Positions 1 through 5,796 of a DNA stretch of 10,216 nucleotides are shown here, piece after piece (within the stretch, counting starts at the first letter, position 1; each line of letters opens with the position of its first letter). The stretch covers positions 1-10,216 of the forward strand of contig CAJGCM010000075.1 in the NCBI GenBank assembly GCA_904501765.1. Reading direction: 5' to 3'. Source of the stretch: an uncultured Clostridia bacterium (GTDB lineage Bacteria > Bacillota > Clostridia > Oscillospirales > CAG-272). The notes below the pieces were generated by a model. It was given only the letters and a program-made list of their open reading frames with translations, did no database searches and was not told the DNA's origin. The position numbers were made by a program, and so were the translations under genes.

Positions 1-23
1 GTCGCCAACGCATAAAATTTAAT

Positions 24-98
24 AGGGGTATAGCCAAGCGGTAAGGCACAGGACTTTGACTCCTCTATTCGCTGGTTCAAATCCAGCTACCCCTGCCA
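24..98 (+). tRNA. tRNA-Gln (anticodon UUG), CCA encoded
   Basis: This is a complete cloverleaf. The acceptor stem is seven perfect pairs (24-30 with 88-94), the D stem is GCC/GGC (33-35 with 45-47), the anticodon loop is 54-60 with TTG at 56-58, and the T stem is GCTGG/CCAGC (71-75 with 83-87) around a TTCAAAT loop. G95 is the discriminator base and CCA is encoded at 96-98. TTG decodes CAA, and by wobble CAG, as glutamine; the body closely resembles firmicute tRNA-Gln as I know it. One oddity is that the outermost anticodon-stem pair (C49 with C65) is a C-C mismatch, whereas this position is normally paired. The other four anticodon-stem pairs are intact, so the gene is probably functional. 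The identity is read directly from the sequence and is near certain. Confidence 0.97.
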
Positions 99-139
99 AC
101 AACAAAAGCCACTCCTTTATGGGGTGGCTTTTGTTGTTG
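97..139 (+). terminator. Long hairpin at the 3' end of tRNA-Gln, probable terminator
   Basis: A perfect 16-bp inverted repeat pairs 97-112 with 124-139; three further pairs inside (113-115 with 121-123) leave a five-base loop. The core is AAAAGCCAC/GTGGCTTTT, the usual A-flank/stem/T-flank layout of an intrinsic terminator, but the T tract is followed by GTTGTTG, which also pairs. The left arm starts within the encoded CCA, so in the precursor the hairpin begins at the mature 3' end. It probably ends transcription of the tRNA and marks the trailer for processing. The A-rich flank means it could also act on the other strand. Confidence 0.8.
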
Positions 140-145
140 ATGGGC

Positions 146-414
146 GTAGTTCCACTTTTGAAGCTGTCTCGCACGTCGTGCGAGCGCTGCTTCACATTCT
201 CGGCGCAGAGCGCGTCAAGCTCGCTTGCAAGCGGCAAGCCGAAAGAATCTTCGTCTTTGACGAATACCCAGCTGCCACTCTATCTGTTCCGCACTTATGT
301 AAAAATTCAGATAAGCGGTACAGGTGGACTAATGAGGAACCCGACAAATGCCGTTTCCAAAACAGCAAGAAATCACACGTACCGACCTTTCTTCACGTTT
401 TGTCGGAGTCGTGT
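146..414 (+). repeat. Non-coding structured intergenic element, copy 1
   Basis: No believable gene lies between the tRNA hairpin and the promoter at 448. The stretch opens with a 19-base sequence (146-164) that recurs at 1953-1971 with 16 of 19 bases identical. A stem follows: GAAGC/GCTTC (160-164 with 189-193) enclosing CTCGCACG/CGTGCGAG (168-175 with 177-184). Next is a 12-base perfect palindrome, CGCTTGCAAGCG (222-233). Near the end is a two-part stem, ACACG/CGTGT (375-379 with 410-414) around CCGAC/GTCGG (382-386 with 402-406). The open frames here have no ribosome binding site and one starts inside the tRNA, so I treat them as chance. I have a general memory of similar stretches after clostridial tRNA genes that are often mis-annotated as small proteins; that is recollection, not a search. 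Function unknown. Confidence 0.5.
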
Positions 415-447
415 TAAAATTTGAGCAACTAATTCTCCTTCACAATC

Positions 448-476
448 TTGACAATTTATATTTCGCATGATAAAAT
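448..476 (+). promoter_or_regulatory. Sigma-A promoter for the YD-repeat lipoprotein gene
   Basis: TTGACA (448-453), a 17-base spacer, then TAAAAT (471-476): a perfect -35 box and a -10 box one base from consensus. Transcription should start near 483, giving a leader of under 30 bases before the ATG at 511. The TTG of this -35 box could be misread as an upstream start codon in the same frame, which is why the gene should not be started at 448. Confidence 0.8.
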
Positions 477-510
477 AATCAAAAAATTAATACGATTGGA
501 GCATTTCAAA

Positions 511-1539
511 ATGAAAAAGCTACTTGTAAAATTATTAAGCTTGGTCATGGTTATTATCATAGCGATGTCTTGCCTGGTTGCCTGCGGAGAAGGCGAAAAT
601 GAAACAAAGTATAACAACGCTTGCGCTCTGATTGAAAGCGGCGATTACGAGGCGGCATATACTGTATTTAAAGAGTTGGGCGATTACAAAGACTCGGAAA
701 AATATCTCTCCAGATTTGTGTATTTCCCTTCGGTTGTAAACTACGATCTCTATGACAGATCGGGCGTTATGACAACTACTCTTGGTTCGTTCAACCTACC
801 TATACGCTTACTTACAAACGGTACTATCGATGGTGAAGGCGAGTATACGAAAGACGGCTGGTACTCTTATGACAACAAGGGAAATTGGCTGCGCCAGGCG
901 ATGCGTTATAACAGCGATTTCTTGGCGTATGATTACACCTATGACGCTAATGGCAACATTATTAAAGCGGAATACACTGACGGCGGTGCTGTAATTGCGG
1001 TCCATAATTACGCCTATGACGAAAACGGCTTAAGAATCAGAGAATCTTATGAAGAAAACGGCGTAGTTTATTACGATTACCAAAACACCTATGATGCTAA
1101 AGGCAATTTAATCAAGAGTGTATATGAGGCAGAGGACGGCAATTACATTTACGACTACGTCTATAACGAGGATAACAACTTAGTAAACGAATGCGGAGAA
1201 AGTCCGGACGGCTATTCTTATAACAATGATTATACTTACAACGATGACGGTAATATGATCAAAAAAGTATGTTCCGAGAACGGTGAAATCAGCGCCACTC
1301 TTAACTGTACATATGATAGCAATAAAAATTGCATCAAAGAAGAGTGGAACTATCCCGACAAGACGAAGGACGTATACACTAAAGAATATGATGAGAATGG
1401 AAACCTGACGAAGGAAGTTCACACCTACGCAGACGGAACGGTAGAAAGTGTTGAGTGGGAGTATCTCTTTACCTACGTTACCATTGACGTTCCCGAATGG
1501 ACAAAGAATCAGATAATGGGTCTGTTCGACATAATATAA
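511..1539 (+). CDS. YD-repeat surface lipoprotein
   Basis: This 342-residue protein is probably lipid-anchored outside the cytoplasmic membrane. Residues 1-25 form a lipoprotein signal: MKK, a hydrophobic stretch, then the lipobox LVAC with Cys25 as the lipidated residue. Residues 34-69 resemble the short TPR-like segment (ALIESGDYEAAYTVFKELGDY) found in many clostridial extracellular proteins. From residue 120 there are eight YD-type repeats with the core Y-D/N-x-x-G/N-N at tyrosines 120, 144, 169, 194, 218, 243, 268 and 293, so the period is a regular 24-25 residues. Such repeats form elongated beta structures in Rhs/YD proteins, but no Rhs core cage, protease or toxin tip is present; the protein ends soon after the last repeat. 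The start is ATG at 511, with GGAG at 498-501 and the promoter at 448-476. It is a single-gene unit closed by the terminator at 1556-1593. The ligand or role is unknown; adhesion or carbohydrate binding is only a guess. Confidence 0.85.
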   Translation: MKKLLVKLLSLVMVIIIAMSCLVACGEGENETKYNNACALIESGDYEAAYTVFKELGDYKDSEKYLSRFVYFPSVVNYDLYDRSGVMTTTLGSFNLPIRLLTNGTIDGEGEYTKDGWYSYDNKGNWLRQAMRYNSDFLAYDYTYDANGNIIKAEYTDGGAVIAVHNYAYDENGLRIRESYEENGVVYYDYQNTYDAKGNLIKSVYEAEDGNYIYDYVYNEDNNLVNECGESPDGYSYNNDYTYNDDGNMIKKVCSENGEISATLNCTYDSNKNCIKEEWNYPDKTKDVYTKEYDENGNLTKEVHTYADGTVESVEWEYLFTYVTIDVPEWTKNQIMGLFDII

Positions 1540-1555
1540 GTTCATTTTACTCAAT

Positions 1556-1593
1556 AAAAATAACGGGCTGTCAAAAGGCTGCCCGTTATTTTT
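1556..1593 (+). terminator. Intrinsic terminator after the lipoprotein gene
   Basis: A perfect 13-bp stem, AAAAATAACGGGC (1556-1568) with GCCCGTTATTTTT (1581-1593), encloses a 12-base loop. The right arm ends in five T. The A flank makes it capable of ending transcription from the other side as well. Confidence 0.88.
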
Positions 1594-1895
1594 GTGTATA
1601 AAGACGAGGGAGCTATCGCTACAATCACAGTTATTTGCAATTATGAGAGCAAAGAGGGTTATATTCACATGGTTGCCTGCCGAGAGGACTCCCGCAGCAA
1701 GGGATATGGCACATTACTTAACCGCATCGCTGAATATGTGCTAAAAAAGAGGGAATGGAAATCGCTTACCTGACCACTGACGACTGGCGAATCCCCGCTA
1801 TTAAAAGCTACTTGCGAATTGGATTTGTGCCTGACATATCCTCCGAGGAATTTAAGAAGCGCTGGGATAAAATCTTCCTCGAGATAGGAAAATAA
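1594..1895 (+). pseudogene. Remnant of a GNAT-family N-acetyltransferase (5' truncated, frame broken)
   Basis: Frame from 1594 reads VYKDEGAIATITVI, then YIHMVACREDSRSKGYGTLLNRIAEYVLKK, and stops at the TGA 1771-1773. The R-S-K-G-Y-G segment is the acetyl-CoA pyrophosphate-binding motif A of GNAT enzymes. From 1749 the -1 frame continues the fold: EGMEIAYLTTDDWRIPAIKSYLRIGFVP and on to a TAA at 1893-1895. Joining the two gives one continuous GNAT C-terminal half. The N-terminal half is missing: homology begins directly against the upstream terminator, and there is no ribosome binding site or credible start codon. The break lies in a run of six A (1743-1748), which one lost A explains. The run also forms an in-phase A AAA AAG slippery heptamer, so slippage is formally possible, but the absent 5' part argues for a dead gene. 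The substrate cannot be told. Confidence 0.8.
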
Positions 1896-1907
1896 AATTT
1901 TCATAAC

Positions 1908-1947
1908 AAAAGGAGCTTTTGACAAGCAAAAGCTCCTTTTCTTTTTT
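1908..1947 (+). terminator. Strong intrinsic terminator after the GNAT remnant
   Basis: A perfect 14-bp stem, AAAAGGAGCTTTTG (1908-1921) with CAAAAGCTCCTTTT (1927-1940), has a five-base loop and is followed by CTTTTTT. It lies 12 bases beyond the stop of the acetyltransferase remnant and probably belonged to that gene. The A flank could also let it stop transcripts coming from the AraC gene on the minus strand. Confidence 0.88.
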
Positions 1948-1952
1948 ATTAT

Positions 1953-2011
1953 GTAACTCCACTTTTGATGCCGGCGCCGTGGGCGCTCGGTGCTTTCGCT
2001 GAAGCGAAAGC
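1953..2011 (+). repeat. GC-rich palindromic element, copy 2
   Basis: Positions 1953-1971 match 146-164 at 16 of 19 bases (shared core TCCACTTTTGA), and both copies start a few bases past a terminator in the same orientation. After the shared part the two diverge but remain GC-rich and palindromic. Here there is GCGCC/GGCGC (1974-1978 with 1982-1986), then an uninterrupted hairpin GCTTTCGC-TGAA-GCGAAAGC (1992-2011). The hairpin abuts the stop codon of the minus-strand AraC gene. No T tract follows on either side, so it is not a standard terminator. I regard this and copy 1 as members of a dispersed element family; two copies in one window are thin support. Confidence 0.5.
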
Positions 2012-2875
2012 TCATATATCATTCAATGCTCTGTTCATATGAGAGACGTCGTAAAAGCCGCACAGCTGAGCAATTTCGTTTTTTGAAAGTGCTCCCTCCG
2101 ATATCAGCTTTTTCGCCTTTTGCTGTCTGCATTTTTTTACGTATCCCATTGGGGAAAGCTTGAGTGTTTCACGAAAACGGCGGTTAAGAGTGGCGGTAGA
2201 CATATTGAAAACTTCAGATAGAGTATCAAGGGTGATTTTTTCCTGCAGATTGCTTTGAATATACTGCATTATCTTCAGAAGCTCAGTGCTTGAATGTTGC
2301 CTCGTTTGAGAATTCTCCAGGCTTTTGCTTATTTCCTCACCAAGCTCAGCAATCAAAGAAAGTGTCATAGAATTGAGATATGCGTATGATTTTCCTCTCT
2401 CAGCTTGCTCCATTTTTTCAAAAACAAGCATAATGTCTGCAAGAGCCTCGTATCCAAGCTTCAGGTTATAGGGTTTTCCTGACGAAAGTCTTACGTATGG
2501 CTCTATATCGAATAGAAGCTCGTACCCCTTCATACTGCAAAGCTCCTGGTTATATCTTTCAAAGAAATCCCGTTTTATGAGAATATGATATATGTCCATA
2601 TTTTCATCTGCCAAGTAGCTATGTATTACCGAGGGAGGAATAACGAATACGTCACCGCTTCTTGCGGGAATAGCGGACGAGCCAAGATAATGTATTCCCG
2701 AGCCTGCCGTAACTATATTCAATTCGTAAAATTCGTGCTTGTGCATAGTGTACCTGTAGCTTTGGTGCATATAGCCGCATACGAAATTCAGCGCTTCCCC
2801 ACTGAAAAAATCCTCCTCATGAAATTCGGATTTCATATCTTCATAGCTTTCAAAAAGATTATCTGCTTTTATCAT
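2012..2875 (-). CDS. AraC-family transcriptional regulator, C-terminus apparently truncated
   Basis: This is a 287-residue regulator. Residues about 40-100 form a cupin-type sensor domain (HKHEFYELNIVTAGSG, then GDVFVIPPSVIHSY); residues about 200-287 are the AraC/XylS DNA-binding domain. The first helix-turn-helix (ITLDTLSEVFNMSTATLNRRFRE) is complete. The second (KNEIAQLCGFYDVSHMNRALNDI) stops within or just after its recognition helix, where family members usually continue with about 12-15 residues ending in a G-x-x-P-x-x-Y/F motif. The stop codon lies directly against the palindromic element at 1953-2011, suggesting the end was lost there. I chose ATG 2875, which has AAAGAGG just upstream (spacing 4); an in-frame ATG at 2905 has no ribosome binding site and lies only about 15 bases from the expected transcript start. 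The sensor suggests a sugar-type ligand, but no transport or catabolic gene is adjacent. Function may be impaired. Confidence 0.82.
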   Translation of the reverse strand: MIKADNLFESYEDMKSEFHEEDFFSGEALNFVCGYMHQSYRYTMHKHEFYELNIVTAGSGIHYLGSSAIPARSGDVFVIPPSVIHSYLADENMDIYHILIKRDFFERYNQELCSMKGYELLFDIEPYVRLSSGKPYNLKLGYEALADIMLVFEKMEQAERGKSYAYLNSMTLSLIAELGEEISKSLENSQTRQHSSTELLKIMQYIQSNLQEKITLDTLSEVFNMSTATLNRRFRETLKLSPMGYVKKCRQQKAKKLISEGALSKNEIAQLCGFYDVSHMNRALNDI

Positions 2876-2925
2876 AACGCCTCTTTTGAGCGGATTTTCC
2901 CGCATTCGTTATTTATACCGATATA

Positions 2926-2954
2926 ATCATATCACATAAGCGATAAAATTTCAA
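2926..2954 (-). promoter_or_regulatory. Sigma-A promoter for the AraC gene
   Basis: Read on the minus strand: TTGAAA (2949-2954), a 17-base spacer, TATGAT (2926-2931). Transcription would begin near 2919, leaving a leader of about 45 bases to the ATG at 2875. Confidence 0.7.
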
Positions 2955-3017
2955 CAGTTTTTAGGGGCTTTCGCCTTTAGGCATAACAGAATAAAAACGA
3001 GCGGCATTGCAAAAAAA

Positions 3018-3410
3018 TTACGCCTGACCCTCAAAAGCTTTATTTATCCTACCTGCCAAAGGAAGAAACAAAACCGAAAGACCGCCCCAAAGCAGAGTAT
3101 ACAGTGGGCATATCTGACCTAAAATGTTAAAGGGCATTTTGCTATAATCCCAGACGTTCATTTTTAAAATCAGGTTAAATAGGACTCCGAAAACAAGCTC
3201 TACCGCAGTCACTCCCAGAGCGCAAAGCGAGGCTTTCGCCAGAAGGGGCGCATACCTATAACTCTGCTCTATGAGCGAAAAGATTACAAAGCAAATTCCT
3301 CCCGCTATTATCATAGTCCAGTGCGTTCTTCTTCTCCAAATAAGCTCGATTATTCCGTAGCCGACACCGCCTATGGCAAAGCATACTGCGTATTTTTTCA
3401 AAGTCCTCAT
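3018..3410 (-). CDS. Small membrane protein, CmpB / putative ABC-transporter type IV family
   Basis: This 130-residue, very hydrophobic protein has about four membrane segments (roughly residues 7-23, 32-48, 60-82 and 98-118). The stretch NVWDYSKMPFNILGQICPLY (85-104) is the hallmark of the clostridial CmpB-like family often labelled putative ABC-transporter type IV. No ATPase or other transporter part is adjacent, and I know of no established role, so the transporter label should be read with caution. The start is ATG at 3410, preceded seven bases upstream by a full AGGAGG (3418-3423); an in-frame ATG seven codons earlier would place this site inside the gene. It faces away from proB. There are 107 bases from its stop to the AraC start at 2910 side, which contain the AraC promoter, so the two minus-strand genes are probably separate units. 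No clear terminator or promoter of its own was seen. Confidence 0.75.
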   Translation of the reverse strand: MRTLKKYAVCFAIGGVGYGIIELIWRRRTHWTMIIAGGICFVIFSLIEQSYRYAPLLAKASLCALGVTAVELVFGVLFNLILKMNVWDYSKMPFNILGQICPLYTLLWGGLSVLFLPLAGRINKAFEGQA

Positions 3411-3565
3411 TACAGCGCCTCCTGTTAACATTTTATTTAAGGTTATTATTCTCGGGCGCTGAGAAAATTATCGAAGGAAAAAACAGGCTATACTGTAAAA
3501 CGTAATCTGATGCTCATTTTCACAATTTTGCATTGTATTTTTTGAGTTTTTTTAAATTTTCGCTA

Positions 3566-3594
3566 TTGCCAAGTGTAAAAAAATGTGTTATACT
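3566..3594 (+). promoter_or_regulatory. Sigma-A promoter of the proBAC operon
   Basis: TTGCCA (3566-3571), a 17-base spacer, TATACT (3589-3594). The transcript should start near 3601, giving a leader of about 65 bases before proB. The leader is too short for a proline T-box or a known large riboswitch, and no attenuator hairpin is seen, so feedback inhibition of the enzyme is the likelier main control. Confidence 0.75.
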
Positions 3595-3666
3595 CAACTT
3601 TACTTATAAATGATGGGTAAAATATTTATAATTATCGAGAAAAAATCCTTATCAGGGAGGTCTTTT

Positions 3667-4434
3667 ATGAGAATCGTTATAAAAATCGGAACGTCCACCC
3701 TTACCTATCAGAACGGGTGCGTGAATATCAGGCGAATTGAGGCTCTTTGCCGCGCTATCAGCGATATTATGAATTCGGGAAATCAGGTTATTCTCGTTTC
3801 CTCCGGAGCTATTGCTATGGGCGTCGGAAAGCTTAATTTAAGCGAGAAACCAAAAGACATTGCCGGAAAGCAGGCCTGCGCCGCTGTCGGTCAATGTGAG
3901 CTGATGTATACCTACGATAAGCTTTTCGCAGAATACAATCACACGGTTGCTCAGCTTCTGCTCACCGCCCCAGACCTCACCTGCCCTGACAGGCATAAAA
4001 AGTTCGAGGACACTATGAACAGGCTCCTTTCTCTCGGAGTTCTGCCAATTATAAATGAAAACGATACGATTTCTACCGCAGAGATAGAATTTGGTGACAA
4101 CGATACACTTGCGGCACAGGTGGCGGCAAGTGTCAGCGCCGACCTTCTCGTTCTTCTCTCGGATATAGAGGGGCTTTATACCGCAGACCCGAGGCGTGAC
4201 CCCACGGCAAAGCTTATCCCCGAGGTTCACGAGCTAAACGACGAGGTAATGAAGCTTGCGGGAGGCGCAGGCTCAAAGCTCGGCACGGGCGGTATGGAAA
4301 CAAAGCTCAGAGCGGCTAAAATAGCTACCGACTGCGGCTGTGATATGATAATCACCAACGGCTCTTACCCCGAAAGACTTTATTCGGTCCTTGATGGGGT
4401 GCCTGTGGGAACGAGATTCTTTGCCGCAAAATAA
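3667..4434 (+). CDS. proB: Glutamate 5-kinase
   Basis: ProB phosphorylates L-glutamate with ATP to gamma-glutamyl phosphate, the first and normally proline-inhibited step of proline synthesis, in the cytoplasm. The 255 residues form one amino-acid-kinase fold: KIGTSTL (6-12) at the phosphate-binding end, VSSGAIAMG (44-52), NENDT (130-134), FGDNDTLAA (142-150), the nucleotide-binding SDIEGLYTADPR (165-176), and GTGGMETKLRAAKIA (206-220). The C-terminal PUA domain found in the longer E. coli-type enzyme is absent; the shorter form is common in Firmicutes. The start at 3667 follows GGGAGG (3655-3660) by six bases and begins directly with the conserved strand; an in-frame ATG at 3610 lacks a ribosome binding site. 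proA starts 22 bases after the stop, and the unit continues to proC. Confidence 0.96.
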   Translation: MRIVIKIGTSTLTYQNGCVNIRRIEALCRAISDIMNSGNQVILVSSGAIAMGVGKLNLSEKPKDIAGKQACAAVGQCELMYTYDKLFAEYNHTVAQLLLTAPDLTCPDRHKKFEDTMNRLLSLGVLPIINENDTISTAEIEFGDNDTLAAQVAASVSADLLVLLSDIEGLYTADPRRDPTAKLIPEVHELNDEVMKLAGGAGSKLGTGGMETKLRAAKIATDCGCDMIITNGSYPERLYSVLDGVPVGTRFFAAK

Positions 4435-4456
4435 CACATTATTACGGAGGGGATTT

Positions 4457-5725
4457 ATGGAAAACGTAAGCTCCACTATGGCGCTTTGCGAAAAAGCAAA
4501 GGGCGCCGTCAGAGAAATTTCAAGTCTTGACGACAAAAAAATAAACGAAGCTCTCCTTGCTATGGCAGGGGCGCTGATAAAAAACACCGACGAAATTCTT
4601 AAAGAAAACGCACGTGATATCGAAGATGCTAAGGATTCCATATCCGCCGTTATGATTGACAGGCTGCGCCTTACTTCCGATAGGATAGCGGCTATGGCGA
4701 AGGGGATAACCGAAATAACACAGCTCCCATCCCCTCTCGGCGCTTTTCTTGACAGGGTTGAGAGACCTAACGGACTTATTATTGAGAAGATAAGCGTACC
4801 CCTCGGTGTTATCGCTATAATATACGAGAGCAGACCTAACGTTACCTCAGATGCTGCCGCTCTTGCTTTGAAGAGCGGAAACGTTTGCATACTGAGAGGC
4901 GGCAAGGAGGCTTACCACTCCTCAGCGGCAATAGTTAAAGCCCTTAAGGAGGGACTTCGCTCAGCGGGGGTTTCCGAGGATGCTGTAAACCTTGTTTCCG
5001 ATACGACGAGGGCAAGCGCTACCGAGCTTATGAGAGCCTCGGGCTACGTTGACCTTCTTATCCCCAGAGGCGGCGCCGGTCTTATACGCTCCTGTGTTGA
5101 AAACGCCACCGTTCCCTGCCTTGAAACCGGTACGGGAATCTGCCACGTATACGTGGATAAGGATGCCGACCTTGATATGGCGGTGAGAATTATAAAAAAC
5201 GCAAAGACCAGCCGCCCCTCCGTTTGCAATGCGGCTGAGGTGTGCCTTGTTCACAGAGATATCGCAAAGGAATTTTTACCTCGACTGAAGGCTGCCCTCG
5301 TTGACGAGAGGCAGGATGCGGGGCTTATTCCCACCGAGCTTAAGCTTGACGAAGAGGCTGCCTTGATAATACCAGGTACGGCTGCTTCGGCAGAGGATTT
5401 TGACACCGAATTCCTTGACTACAAGCTGGCTGTCGGAATTGTCGGCTCCACGGAAGAGGCTATTTTGCATATTTCCCACCACTCAACCCATCACAGCGAA
5501 GCAATTATAACCAATTCAAATACTGCGGCAGAGAAGTTCATAAAAGGCGTGGACAGCGCTGCGGTATACGTTAACGCATCGACGAGGTTTACCGACGGAG
5601 GAGAATTCGGACTTGGGTGCGAAATGGGAATTTCCACACAAAAGATGCACGCAAGAGGTCCTGTCGGGATAAGAGAGCTTACCACGTACAAGTACGTAAT
5701 ACATGGGTGCGGACAAATAAGATAA
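4457..5725 (+). CDS. proA: Glutamate-5-semialdehyde dehydrogenase (gamma-glutamyl phosphate reductase)
   Basis: ProA reduces gamma-glutamyl phosphate with NADPH to glutamate-5-semialdehyde, which cyclises spontaneously to pyrroline-5-carboxylate. The 422 residues match the usual ProA length and the aldehyde-dehydrogenase fold. Visible landmarks are PLGVIAIIYESRPNVT (115-130), LRGGKEA (146-152), LIPRGGAGLI (201-210), the catalytic cysteine Cys257 in SRPSVCNAAE (252-261), HHSTHHSEAI (341-350) and the C-terminal STRFTDGGEFGLGCEMGIST (375-394). The start at 4457 is set by GGAGGGG (4446-4452). ProA and ProB are known to form a complex in some bacteria, shielding the labile phosphate intermediate; the tight proB-proA spacing fits this. 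No unusual residues were noticed. Confidence 0.97.
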   Translation: MENVSSTMALCEKAKGAVREISSLDDKKINEALLAMAGALIKNTDEILKENARDIEDAKDSISAVMIDRLRLTSDRIAAMAKGITEITQLPSPLGAFLDRVERPNGLIIEKISVPLGVIAIIYESRPNVTSDAAALALKSGNVCILRGGKEAYHSSAAIVKALKEGLRSAGVSEDAVNLVSDTTRASATELMRASGYVDLLIPRGGAGLIRSCVENATVPCLETGTGICHVYVDKDADLDMAVRIIKNAKTSRPSVCNAAEVCLVHRDIAKEFLPRLKAALVDERQDAGLIPTELKLDEEAALIIPGTAASAEDFDTEFLDYKLAVGIVGSTEEAILHISHHSTHHSEAIITNSNTAAEKFIKGVDSAAVYVNASTRFTDGGEFGLGCEMGISTQKMHARGPVGIRELTTYKYVIHGCGQIR

Positions 5726-5728
5726 GAG

Positions 5729-5782
5729 AGCGGCCTCAAATAAAGCCGCTACAAAATCTGCGGGCGATAAGTTTTCGTCCGC
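5729..5782 (+). promoter_or_regulatory. Two tandem hairpins between proA and proC
   Basis: The first stem is AGCGGC (5729-5734) with GCCGCT (5745-5750). The second pairs GCGGGCGA (5760-5767) with TCGTCCGC (5775-5782), eight pairs with one G-T wobble and a seven-base loop. Neither has a T tract, so they are not typical terminators. The second ends one base before the AAAAGGAG ribosome binding site of proC, so they could set relative proC expression through mRNA stability, partial attenuation or processing. This role is inference. Confidence 0.45.
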
Positions 5783-5796
5783 AAAAGGAGAATTTT

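Noticed and set aside
1..23. Possible 3' end of another tRNA (GTCGCCA at 1-7)
   Set aside because: Only seven bases are visible; too little to call.
19..424. Open frames across and beside tRNA-Gln (19-237 minus; 56-424 and 124-417 plus)
   Set aside because: They read through the tRNA or its hairpin, lack ribosome binding sites and resemble no family; such peptides are familiar artefacts around tRNA genes.
448..510. Upstream TTG start for the lipoprotein gene
   Set aside because: The TTG is the -35 box itself and would place 21 extra residues before a clean lipoprotein signal; ATG 511 has its own GGAG.
1665..2015. Minus-strand open frame overlapping the terminator, element copy 2 and the GNAT remnant
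   Set aside because: It runs antisense through a strong terminator and the remnant and has no ribosome binding site; it is a shadow frame.
3601..3666. T-box or other riboswitch before proB
   Set aside because: The leader is only about 65 bases and has no specifier loop, T-box sequence or terminator hairpin.
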